DNA from: Candidatus Ancillula trichonymphae ImTpAt
GTDB taxonomy: Bacteria > Actinomycetota > Actinomycetes > Actinomycetales > Bifidobacteriaceae
Length of the DNA: 19,605 bases
Reading direction: 5' to 3'
Assembly (NCBI GenBank): GCA_000485475.1
Contig: AXYY01000043.1
Span: 1 to 19,605, forward strand
The notes below the pieces were generated by a model that made no database searches, had not been told where the DNA came from, and worked only from the letters and a program-made list of their open reading frames with translations. Positions within the stretch are counted from its first letter, which is position 1. Each line of letters begins with the position of its first letter. Position numbers and translations under genes: made by a program. This document shows, piece by piece, positions 7,928-15,205 of this stretch.

Positions 7928-8792
7928 CAATTGGAGCACTCTAGTCCACAGTGTAAACGGTTCAAATTTGTGCATTGGAATTGACCCGCACAAGGATATT
8001 TTGGTGAACTGGGGACTTAAGGCGCGCGCCGAAGACCTGAACGAATTCTGCAGAAAGATTCTCAAACTTGTTGAATTTTACAACTGCGAGTGCGAGCCTC
8101 CGTCAGTTGCCGCACTGAAACCACAGTCCGCATTTTTCGAGAGTTTCGGACATGGCGGCATAAAGGAACTTGGTAAATTGCTTGTGCACGCACAGTTTGC
8201 AGGAGTTCCCAGTATACTAGATGTAAAAAGAGGTGATATTGGTTCAACTATGCATGCGTATTGCGACGCTTACCTAAATCCGGAGTCTCCGCTCAGCGCA
8301 GATTCAATAACAGTCTCCGCATTTTTAGGAACTACTGAGCTCAAAACTGTTGCTGAGTATGCTCGAAAAGTGAACCGCGGCATTTTCGTGTTGTGCCGCA
8401 CTTCGAATGCGGGCGCCGATGAGTTTCAAAATGCATGGATCGACAACAGCACATCAGTTGCCGAGCGAATACTTGACTTTGCATACAAATTCAACAAGTC
8501 TGGCGATTTGCCAACAGTTGGACTGGTAGTTGGTGCAACAATTGGTGAAAATAATCTTGACTTCACGGATTTCAACGGCCCGATTCTGGCTCCAGGAATT
8601 GGCGCACAAGGAGCAATATTTGCTGATTTGAGCGCGGTTTTTGGACTTGGTGTCAAGAATGTTTTGCCGTCTGCGTCCCGCTCAATTCTAAAAGCTGGAC
8701 CAAAACTTGACAACATGGTGACTGCGGTGCGCAAAACACTTCACGACGAAGACGGCAACCACAACGAGCGACAGAGGAGTAGTAATGGTTAA
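7914..8792 (+). CDS. pyrF: Orotidine 5'-phosphate decarboxylase, type 2
   Basis: Last step of UMP synthesis (OMP to UMP). The type-2 family, common in actinobacteria, is identified by CIGIDPHKD (about 20-28), the catalytic DVKRGDIGST (103-112), GLVVGATIGE and the phosphate-binding APGIGAQGA. The frame opens at ATG 7887, but ATG 7914 follows a strong AAGGGGG site by seven bases and gives 292 residues, so it is chosen. It overlaps dapF by 14 bases and trpA by 8. UMP also feeds the UDP-sugars needed by ugp and cell-wall synthesis. Confidence 0.93.
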   Translation: MQTRSNWSTLVHSVNGSNLCIGIDPHKDILVNWGLKARAEDLNEFCRKILKLVEFYNCECEPPSVAALKPQSAFFESFGHGGIKELGKLLVHAQFAGVPSILDVKRGDIGSTMHAYCDAYLNPESPLSADSITVSAFLGTTELKTVAEYARKVNRGIFVLCRTSNAGADEFQNAWIDNSTSVAERILDFAYKFNKSGDLPTVGLVVGATIGENNLDFTDFNGPILAPGIGAQGAIFADLSAVFGLGVKNVLPSASRSILKAGPKLDNMVTAVRKTLHDEDGNHNERQRSSNG

Positions 8793-9606
8793 ATTTATTA
8801 CATACTTACCAGTTGGATTTCCGGACTACGAGCAATCAGTTGAAGGTTTTAAGACTTTAGTGGATGCGGGTGCGGACATTTTGGAGCTTGGAGTTCCTTA
8901 TTCTGACCCTGTTATGGATGGCGAGACCATCCAAAATGCAACTGCGGTCGCCATCAAGTCTGGATTTGAAATGCATGATGTTTTCAGGGTCGCGCGTGAA
9001 CTTCGCGAGTATGCAGATCAGAGGTACAAGCTTGGTCAGACGCAGAAGAAAACTGAAATATATGTTATGTCCTACTACAACATGCTCCTGAAATATGGAC
9101 TCAGTAGATTTGCGGACGAGTTGCACAATTCAGGTGGAACTGGGACGATTGTGCCGGACCTGATTCCAGATGAAGCAGATTCTTGGATACGCATCTCCCG
9201 CTTGAAGGAATTGAACACGGTGTTCTTAACTTCACCTAATTCTCCTGATGAACGCCTCGATGTTGTTGCACAAAATTCCACTGGATTTGTCTACGCAGCA
9301 AGTTTACTCGGTGTTACGGGTGCGCGCGACGAGAACCAGTTCAGCGGCGTACAGGAGATTATCGACCGCGTAAGATCTGCGCTGCGGCGGCACAATAAGG
9401 ACACACCAGTGTATCTGGGGCTCGGAGTTAGTTCAGGCATGCAGGCTGCAACGATTGCGTCGTTCGCAGATGGTGTTATTGTAGGTTCAAGATTTGTTAA
9501 AGCACTTGACATTGGCACTAGTGAACTTATGGCAGTTGCTTCGTCAATCAAGATGGGGATAATGCGGGGCTTCAAGCACGAAGTTGAAGTTGGTGGAGAG
9601 CGCTAG
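8785..9606 (+). CDS. trpA: Tryptophan synthase alpha chain
   Basis: Cleaves indole-3-glycerol phosphate and passes indole to TrpB through the alpha-beta tunnel. Catalytic Glu34 in ILELGVPYSDP and Asp45 in VMDGETIQ are present; FVYAASLLGVTGAR and the phosphate-binding GLGVSSG and GVIVGSRFVK are clear. 273 residues, but the N-terminus starts directly at KFITYLPVGFPD: the roughly 15 residues that usually precede this strand are missing. The start is well supported by AGAGGAG seven bases upstream and overlaps the pyrF stop. Its partner TrpB lies two genes upstream. Confidence 0.94.
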   Translation: MVKFITYLPVGFPDYEQSVEGFKTLVDAGADILELGVPYSDPVMDGETIQNATAVAIKSGFEMHDVFRVARELREYADQRYKLGQTQKKTEIYVMSYYNMLLKYGLSRFADELHNSGGTGTIVPDLIPDEADSWIRISRLKELNTVFLTSPNSPDERLDVVAQNSTGFVYAASLLGVTGARDENQFSGVQEIIDRVRSALRRHNKDTPVYLGLGVSSGMQAATIASFADGVIVGSRFVKALDIGTSELMAVASSIKMGIMRGFKHEVEVGGER

Positions 9607-9608
9607 AT

Positions 9609-10487
9609 ATGAGAATTGTCCAAAATGTGCAACAACTGAGTCATATACAGACTCCTGATATTTCAACGCTTTTTCTTGGCCCGTTCACTGTACACATCTA
9701 CGCGCTGTGCGTACTACTTGGTGCACTCGTTGCTCTAGGTGGTGCGTTTTTACGTGCTAGACGCATCCACATGATTAATTTGTTCATGCCGCACGCAGGA
9801 AATATACTGGACTCGTTTTTTGTAATACTTCCTGCGGGAATAATCGGCGCCCGCATATACTACGTTCTAACAGTTCCGTCACTTTTCGTGAAAAATCCGT
9901 TGAGTGCTTTTTGCATCTGGGAGGGTGGCTTGGGCATAATCGGGGGCGTTCTCGCAGGTCTTCTGGCTGCATATTTCTTCTTCAAGAAGCGTAAAATCTC
10001 GTTGGAGTGGTTCGTCTGGTGCGCGGCTCCAATGGTTCCGCTCGCGCAGTGCATCGGTCGGCTCGGCAACTGGTTCAATGCGGAACTTTACGGTAGTCTA
10101 ACGGATTTACCTTGGGGTTTGGATATTTCACGTGGTGCATATTCTGCGCAAGTTTTCTACCACCCAACTTTTCTCTACGAGATAATTCTGGATCTAGCAG
10201 TTTGCGTTATCTTGTTATTCATTTTCAGGTTGCCGACTGAACCTGCGGAAATTTCCTTCAACTTTTCACCACTTTCATTTTACTTGATGTTGTACTCCGC
10301 TGGTCGTTTTTTTATTGAACTACTACGAACAGATTACTCAGATTATCTACTTGGCGCACGCGTCAACATTTGGGCAATTATTGCACTTTTCCTACTAGGC
10401 GTTGTGATTACTGCTGTGGGCGCACACAACAGAAAAAAGAACAGGTCTAGACAACAAAATGCACTCAAGCAAATTCAAATGCAGTAG
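9609..10487 (+). CDS. lgt: Prolipoprotein diacylglyceryl transferase
   Basis: Membrane enzyme that transfers diacylglycerol from phosphatidylglycerol to the lipobox cysteine of prolipoproteins. The signature GRLGNWFNAELYG is at 150-162; also seen are GARIYYVL, GGLGIIGG, HPTFLYE (185-191) and GRFFIELLRTDY. About seven hydrophobic segments; 292 residues with a basic C-terminal tail. It begins two bases after trpA. Its last 23 bases overlap the end of the convergent metY remnant. Confidence 0.95.
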   Translation: MRIVQNVQQLSHIQTPDISTLFLGPFTVHIYALCVLLGALVALGGAFLRARRIHMINLFMPHAGNILDSFFVILPAGIIGARIYYVLTVPSLFVKNPLSAFCIWEGGLGIIGGVLAGLLAAYFFFKKRKISLEWFVWCAAPMVPLAQCIGRLGNWFNAELYGSLTDLPWGLDISRGAYSAQVFYHPTFLYEIILDLAVCVILLFIFRLPTEPAEISFNFSPLSFYLMLYSAGRFFIELLRTDYSDYLLGARVNIWAIIALFLLGVVITAVGAHNRKKNRSRQQNALKQIQMQ

Positions 10488-11763
10488 ACAAAACTTGTAG
10501 TATATCTTCAACGGCTTCAAGACCAACACTCAGGCGAATCAGGCCTGGTTTAATGCCGGACGCGAGTAGTTTTCCTCATCAGTCATTTGGCGGTTCGTGC
10601 TTGTTGCAAAATGAAATGCGCATGACCGGATTTCAGCAACATTCACCTCAATGTTTACCAGTTTCAGTGCATTTATTGTCCTCGCAGCCGCGCATCTCGA
10701 CCACCCTTGACCTAGGAACGAGAGAACACCACTATAACCATTTGGCAAGTATTTCTGGGCACTAGCATAATACTGGCTGCTCTTCAGGCCTGGAAAATTG
10801 ACACCTTCAACTTTGTGTGCGACTCCAAGAATTTGACAACTTCAAGTGCATTTTTGTAGTGCTGTTTCATCCTCAGGGGAAGAGTCTGAATGCCATTTTG
10901 CAGTAGGAACGCACCGAATGGTGAGCAAGTCGCACCACAATATCGCGGCGCATCAGCTGAACTCGAACCTTCACAATGTACGCCTATTATCGAACTCCTC
11001 CACGTATGAGAGGTTCTTGTATGTTGTGCATCTCTGCTAGAACGACTTCTGCGAACTTACCGGTCTTTTCATGCGCCTTGCCAGTTGAAGTTGCCGCTGT
11101 CAACAATTATTCCGCTAACCTGAAGTGCGTGCCCATCAAGATATTTTGTTGCTGAATATGTCCAATATCTGCTCCAAACTCGAACGGCCGGCAAAAATAC
11201 GGCGTTGAAAATGTGTTGTCCACAATCAGGGGGATGCTGTTGCTGTGAGCCGCACGTGCCCAAGTCTCAATGTCTAGCACTTTCAGCGTCGGATTGCTAA
11301 GAGTTTCTGCAAAAATCACTTCGTGTTTGGTGCTCTACCGCAGCTTCAATTTCAATTTGTGCGATATCGTTCAACAAATGTACAAGAAATTCCCAACTTG
11401 GACAACCGGTGCTGATGAATTAGGTTAACCGATCCACCATAAATTGACTTCGTAGCAACTATATGGTCATCCGCACCCGCAATATTAGCAATCGCGAAGA
11501 ATGTGGCCGCTTGTCCAGACGCCGTCAAGACCCGCACCAACTCCACCTTCAAGTTCAGCCACGCACTTCTCAGCAACGCAGTTCATGGGGTTCTCTATGC
11601 GCGAGTAGAAATATCCTTGCGCCTGCAGATCAAACAGTTCGTGCACCTGTTCAGTAGTTTCGTAGCGGTACGTCGTCGATGCAACAATTGGCGGAACAAC
11701 CGGCTCGCCCTTCTTCGGATCGTAACCACTACGCACGCATATAGTCTCAAACTTCTTCATCAT
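10465..11763 (-). pseudogene. metY: Decayed O-acetylhomoserine sulfhydrylase (MetY)
   Basis: The family makes homocysteine from O-acetylhomoserine and sulfide using PLP. Recognisable pieces in order, in changing frames: KKFETICVRSGYDP (from 11763), YFYSRIENPMN, LTASGQAATFFAIANIAGADDHIV, SIYGGSVNLIHQHRLSKLGI, FAETLSNPTLKVLDIE, IPLIVDNTFSTPYFCRPFEFGADI, YSATKYLDGH with the PLP lysine, SGIIVDSGNFNW, YIVKVRVQLMR, NGYSGVLSF, TNRQMTDEE, and GIKPGLIRLSVGLEAVEDIL ending in TGA at 10465-10467. At least eight frameshifts or stops separate them (for example near 11525, 11375, 11315, 11160, 11070, 10990, 10910 and 10555), so no functional enzyme can be made. The SGNFNW and NLIHQ..LSKLGI segments favour MetY over cystathionine gamma-synthase. 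It starts inside the end of the DUF948 gene. Confidence 0.93.
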
Positions 11764-12154
11764 GTTTACTTCTACGCTTGCGCCTGTAGATTCTCTTGAC
11801 AATCGTTGCCAACAAATCTAGTGGTGAAATAACTGCCACTGCAACTTTTCCACCACCACCAGATTTTGATGCTTTTTTACTTGAAGTCGAGGAAATACTG
11901 CTGAAAATACTACCCAGAACCGTGAATGCAACTTCTAGTGATTCTTTGACATACGCCTTAAGCTTGCCCAGAAATGCAATCAAATCCTTCGATGGTCCAA
12001 CTAGTAGGTCGGTAATTTCTGCCAGTTTATCCAACTCCGCATTCACTTTTTGTGCAGTTTTTCGAACCTCAAATGCGAGCACCAACGCAGCAACAGTTAA
12101 GCCAACCATGAAGATTAGGAATGCAACTGCTGCTATGAGCGCCGGAATATTCAT
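11747..12154 (-). CDS. DUF948-type single-span membrane protein
   Basis: 135 residues with one N-terminal transmembrane segment (about 4-26, IPALIAAVAFLIFMVGLTVAALVLAF), then a helical, coiled-coil-like stretch (VRKTAQKVNAELDKLAEITDLL), a Ser/Lys/Gly-rich part and a very basic end (RIYRRKRRSKHDEE). This is the pattern of DUF948 proteins, which commonly lie just downstream of rpsD in actinobacteria. Function unknown. It starts 19 bases after the rpsD stop without a strong ribosome binding site. It still has an open frame, unlike the adjoining metY. Confidence 0.8.
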   Translation of the reverse strand: MNIPALIAAVAFLIFMVGLTVAALVLAFEVRKTAQKVNAELDKLAEITDLLVGPSKDLIAFLGKLKAYVKESLEVAFTVLGSIFSSISSTSSKKASKSGGGGKVAVAVISPLDLLATIVKRIYRRKRRSKHDEEV

Positions 12155-12173
12155 GTCATGTATTTTCCACTAA

Positions 12174-12806
12174 CTAGCGGGCGTAATACTCAACAACTAG
12201 GTTCTCCTCGCAGGTCACTGGAATTTCTGCGCGCTTTGGAGGGGTAACCAACTTGAACGAGAGTTTCGTCAAGTTCACGTCAAGATAAGTAGGAGTTTCT
12301 GGTAAAACATCTCTATGCGCACCAGTCGCAGCGACGAAGAACGGTGTAAGTGCCTGACTTTTCGGACGCACCTGAATTGTCTGGCCCGGTTTAATCTTCG
12401 CAGATGGACGGTCCAACTTCTGACCATCAACTAGTAAATGTCCATGCACAACAACTTGCCTGGCTTGCTGAATTGTTCTAGAAAAACCAGCGCGTAGAGT
12501 CAGTGCATCTAGTCGCGATTCAAGAGTCTCAATCATGACTTCACCTGTTAGACCAGGGCGCTTCTTGGCGTACTCATAAGTAGCACAAAGTTGCTTCTCC
12601 CTGAGTGCATACTGCGCGCGCAACCTCTGCTTCTCCTTCAGACGAATCTTGTGGTCAGACTCTTTCGGGCGAGAAGTGCGCCCATGTTCACCGGGTGCAT
12701 ACGGACGGCGGTCGAAATGTTTCTGCGCCTTAGGTGTTAGAGCGAGCCCCAACGATCGCGACAGACGAACTTGTCGCCTTGATTTATTCAGCTTATTACC
12801 AGCCAC
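12174..12806 (-). CDS. rpsD: 30S ribosomal protein S4
   Basis: Primary 16S rRNA-binding protein of the small subunit; in many bacteria also a translational repressor of its own mRNA. 210 residues: N-terminal NKSRRQVRLSRSLGLALTPKAQKHFDRRPYAPGEHG, then the S4 RNA-binding domain (ESRLDALTLRAGFSRTIQQARQVVVHGHLLVDGQKLDRPS), and the C-terminal ENLVVEYYAR. The start GTG at 12804-12806 is preceded by AGAGGA at proper spacing. It stands alone, outside the alpha operon with rpsM, rpsK and rpoA, as is usual in actinobacteria. Confidence 0.96.
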   Translation of the reverse strand: MAGNKLNKSRRQVRLSRSLGLALTPKAQKHFDRRPYAPGEHGRTSRPKESDHKIRLKEKQRLRAQYALREKQLCATYEYAKKRPGLTGEVMIETLESRLDALTLRAGFSRTIQQARQVVVHGHLLVDGQKLDRPSAKIKPGQTIQVRPKSQALTPFFVAATGAHRDVLPETPTYLDVNLTKLSFKLVTPPKRAEIPVTCEENLVVEYYAR

Positions 12807-12808
12807 TA

Positions 12809-12994
12809 CTATCCTCTTTTCTTTTTTTCTGTACTATACCGTATAACTAACAATGCGCCAGCGCTACACAACTCGCTGGACAACCCCTGCCAGATTAGCC
12901 AAAACCGCGCAACTGTTTTGCTACTAGTTGAAGCAACACTACCCGGTGCAACAGCACCGTATGCTAAGCTTCCAGTGGTGTACAACACGTACAC
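12809..12994 (-). CDS. Possible leaderless small membrane ORF upstream of rpsD
   Basis: Unrecognised ORF of 61 codons starting with GTG at 12994, eight bases after a TATACT box, and ending TAG two bases before the rpsD start. The product would have a hydrophobic N-terminal half (VYVLYTTGSLAYGAVAPGS), a second hydrophobic stretch (FWLIWQGLSSE and AGALLVIRY) and a basic tail (STEKKKRG), as in small membrane proteins. The rpsD ribosome binding site lies in its final codons, which would couple the two. It could instead be an untranslated rpsD leader: two hairpins (12977-12995 and 12944-12959) fall in this RNA. An ORF of this length can occur by chance, so confidence is low. Confidence 0.4.
   Translation of the reverse strand: MYVLYTTGSLAYGAVAPGSVASTSSKTVARFWLIWQGLSSELCSAGALLVIRYSTEKKKRG
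12833..12838 (-). promoter_or_regulatory. Possible secondary -10 close to rpsD
   Basis: On the minus strand TATAGT lies about 27 bases before the rpsD GTG, followed by a purine-rich tract with the ribosome binding site. No convincing -35 is visible, so this is only a candidate in addition to the stronger promoter at 13003-13031. Confidence 0.3.
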
Positions 12995-12995
12995 C
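12944..12995. repeat. Two adjacent perfect hairpins in the rpsD leader region
   Basis: Arms CGGTGC (12944-12949) and GCACCG (12954-12959) around AACA, and arms GGTGTAC (12977-12983) and GTACACC (12989-12995) around AACAC. In an mRNA from the promoter at 13003-13031 the second hairpin would form at or next to the 5' end. They might stabilise or regulate the rpsD transcript; S4-binding leaders are known in other bacteria, but I cannot match a known one. Confidence 0.55.
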
Positions 12996-13002
12996 GGGCG
13001 CC

Positions 13003-13031
13003 AGTATATCACACTTCAGCTGCATTGTCAA
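13003..13031 (-). promoter_or_regulatory. Near-consensus promoter reading towards rpsD
   Basis: Minus strand: perfect -35 TTGACA (13031-13026), 17-base spacer, then TATACT (13008-13003) preceded by TGA as an extended -10. It is the best sigma-70-type promoter in the window. It would start transcription near 12996, about 190 bases before rpsD, fitting high ribosomal-protein expression. Confidence 0.8.
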
Positions 13032-13115
13032 GTCCCCCTGCATTTGATCAAGGCATGAAGTATTACTAGAAACCGCACTTGATGTGAACATTAAGTAACA
13101 GATTCGTGAACCTCC

Positions 13116-13144
13116 TTGCATATGCAGTTCGGTTGTGCTATAGT
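13116..13144 (+). promoter_or_regulatory. Promoter of the pknB-murL-murD2 operon
   Basis: TTGCAT at 13116-13121, 17-base spacer, TATAGT at 13139-13144 preceded by TGC (extended -10). A perfect palindrome TGCATATGCA (13117-13126) overlaps the -35 and could be an operator. Transcription would start near 13151, leaving a 5' leader of about 20 bases with the ribosome binding site GAAAGG. Confidence 0.7.
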
Positions 13145-13171
13145 ATAGGTCGGATTTGATGAAAGGTGGAA

Positions 13172-15205
13172 ATGTCCAACTTGAGAGTTTTGGCAGAACG
13201 CTATGAAATTGGTGAGTTAATCGGTCAGGGCGGTATGGCTGATGTGTATATCGGTGAGGATGTGCGTCTCGGTCGAAAAGTCGCCATCAAGATTTTGAAG
13301 CCGAATCTCGCTGGTGACCCTGTTTTTCTGGCCCGTTTTAGGCGCGAAGCGCAGGCAGCAGCTAGTTTGAACAACTCGAATATTGTTGCTGTTTATGACA
13401 CAGGTGAAGAAACTGAGACTTCAGAAACTGGACAGGTCGTTCACATTCCGTACATCGTGATGGAATATGTTGAGGGGCGAACAGTTCGTGAAATACTTGC
13501 GCAAGAGGGCAAATTGTCCTTGTCGGACGCAGTAGATATTGTCACTGGTGTTCTGTCTGCACTTGAATATTCCCACAAGTTCGGAGTTATCCACCGCGAC
13601 ATCAAACCTGCTAACATTATGATTACGCAAACTGGTGCGGTCAAGGTCATGGACTTTGGAATTGCGCGCGCGATTTCTAATTCTGATGCAACACTTTCAC
13701 AATCCCAGAGCGTTATTGGAACTGCGCACTACCTATCACCTGAACAGGCGCGTGGTGAGGCAGTTGACTACAGATCTGATTTGTATTCCACTGGTTGTTT
13801 GTTTTTTGAGGTGTTGACTGGACGACCGCCCTTTATTGGTGACTCGCCAGTTTCAATTGCGTATCAACATGTGCGTGAAGTTGCACCTAAGGTGACTTCA
13901 TTTAGTACAGATGTTCCGCAAGTCTACGACGTAATAGTTTCAAAAGCACTTGCAAAAGATGTGAATGTGCGGTATGCAAATGCAGAAGAGTTTCTATCCG
14001 ACTTGAACAATGCGAGACTTGAGCGGTCAGTAACTCCAGGAATTGCGAGTGATCCGAATGCTACACAAGTTCTTTCTCCTGATGAAGTTGCGAACTTGGC
14101 AGTAGGAAAGGGCGAGGGTGCAATTGATGATTCGTTCGAGAATGTAATCAGCCAGTATTCGCATACAGATGAAGTTGAAGAGGCACCTGAAGATGATGAG
14201 GCTGCTCGAAAAAAGAAGATCCTGATAATTGTTGGTTCGGTGGTTGGTGCGCTAATAGTTGTTGGTGCGATCTTGGCCCTGATTTTCTCGTCGAAGGGAC
14301 CCGCAGATAACAGCGAGAAAGTGGAAGTGCCCAGCATGGAGAAGGCGTCTCGTGATAATGTTTGCGAACGACTCGAACGCTACGAGCTTAAATGTCAGGT
14401 TGAAGACGATAAAGACTCTGATAAGGCAAAGGACAGTTACACGAAACAAAGCCCTAAAGCTGGTGAGAGAGTTGCAAAAAATACAGTGGTTAAGGTCTAC
14501 TACTCCACCGGCCCTGCTAGTGCGAGTGTTCCTGATGTTTCTGGGCTCTTAGAATCTGATGCAAAGTCGAAGTTGAAGAAAGCTGGCTACAAGGTTGGAT
14601 TGACAAAGGAGCAAGATTGTACGCTGGCTTCGTCACTAACCGACGCGAATGAGCAGGCGCACAACAAGAATGCGTGTTCTGCGGAAAAGGACATAATTGT
14701 TGGAACTGAGCCAGCTTCTGGACAAGCACACAACAAGGGTGAAGTTGTCAAGTTGTATAAGGCAACTGGAAATGTAATTCTGCCGAATCTTTTTGGCATG
14801 ACGTTGGATAAAGCAACCGCAGTACTTAATGAACTCCAGTTGCCGTTCACTTCAATAGAAGTTAATAAACCAGGTCATGAGGGACAAGTTGTTGCACAAA
14901 GTCCTACGGCTTCAGCTGTCGCACGAAAAACTCCCGTAACAATTCAGGTTGTGAAGAAGGAGTCTAAGGTGACAATTCCGAATTTGATGGGCAAGACGGC
15001 CATTTACGCCAAGGATTTGCTGGAGAGTTTTGGGCTAGTTGTCAACATCGGGTATGATACAACTGCAACTCAAAAAGACGTGGTCACGGGCGTAGTTCCT
15101 CAAGAGGGTACGCAGGTTGATAAGGGCTCAAGTGTTAAAATCTACATCGGCAATCCGTCAATATCAGCGGTTCCAACGAATAAACCAACTTCTAAAAATA
15201 GTTAA
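13172..15205 (+). CDS. pknB: PASTA-domain Ser/Thr protein kinase (PknB/Stk type)
   Basis: Membrane kinase that senses peptidoglycan fragments or lipid II outside and phosphorylates cell-wall and division proteins inside. Kinase domain about 10-272: GQGGMA loop (18-23), ATP lysine in VAIKIL (40), HRDIKPAN (catalytic Asp143), DFG (161-163) and the activation segment GTAHYLSPEQARG. An acidic juxtamembrane linker follows, then one transmembrane helix (about 350-372) and four extracellular PASTA repeats (about 383-446, 452-531, 534-595, 598-659). 677 residues. ATG 13172 is chosen over GTG 13166 because AAAGG lies five bases upstream. In most actinobacteria pknB clusters with pknA, pbpA, rodA and a phosphatase; here it heads an operon with a CorC-like gene, murL and murD2, and its stop overlaps the next start by one base. 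Confidence 0.95.
   Translation: MSNLRVLAERYEIGELIGQGGMADVYIGEDVRLGRKVAIKILKPNLAGDPVFLARFRREAQAAASLNNSNIVAVYDTGEETETSETGQVVHIPYIVMEYVEGRTVREILAQEGKLSLSDAVDIVTGVLSALEYSHKFGVIHRDIKPANIMITQTGAVKVMDFGIARAISNSDATLSQSQSVIGTAHYLSPEQARGEAVDYRSDLYSTGCLFFEVLTGRPPFIGDSPVSIAYQHVREVAPKVTSFSTDVPQVYDVIVSKALAKDVNVRYANAEEFLSDLNNARLERSVTPGIASDPNATQVLSPDEVANLAVGKGEGAIDDSFENVISQYSHTDEVEEAPEDDEAARKKKILIIVGSVVGALIVVGAILALIFSSKGPADNSEKVEVPSMEKASRDNVCERLERYELKCQVEDDKDSDKAKDSYTKQSPKAGERVAKNTVVKVYYSTGPASASVPDVSGLLESDAKSKLKKAGYKVGLTKEQDCTLASSLTDANEQAHNKNACSAEKDIIVGTEPASGQAHNKGEVVKLYKATGNVILPNLFGMTLDKATAVLNELQLPFTSIEVNKPGHEGQVVAQSPTASAVARKTPVTIQVVKKESKVTIPNLMGKTAIYAKDLLESFGLVVNIGYDTTATQKDVVTGVVPQEGTQVDKGSSVKIYIGNPSISAVPTNKPTSKNS

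Noticed and set aside
12939..13121. 60-codon minus-strand frame covering the rpsD promoter
   Set aside because: It spans the -35 and -10 elements and has a Cys-rich, family-less translation; unlikely to be coding.
13924..14337. 137-codon minus-strand frame inside pknB
   Set aside because: Antisense to the kinase C-lobe and linker; Ser/Thr-rich low-complexity translation typical of a shadow.
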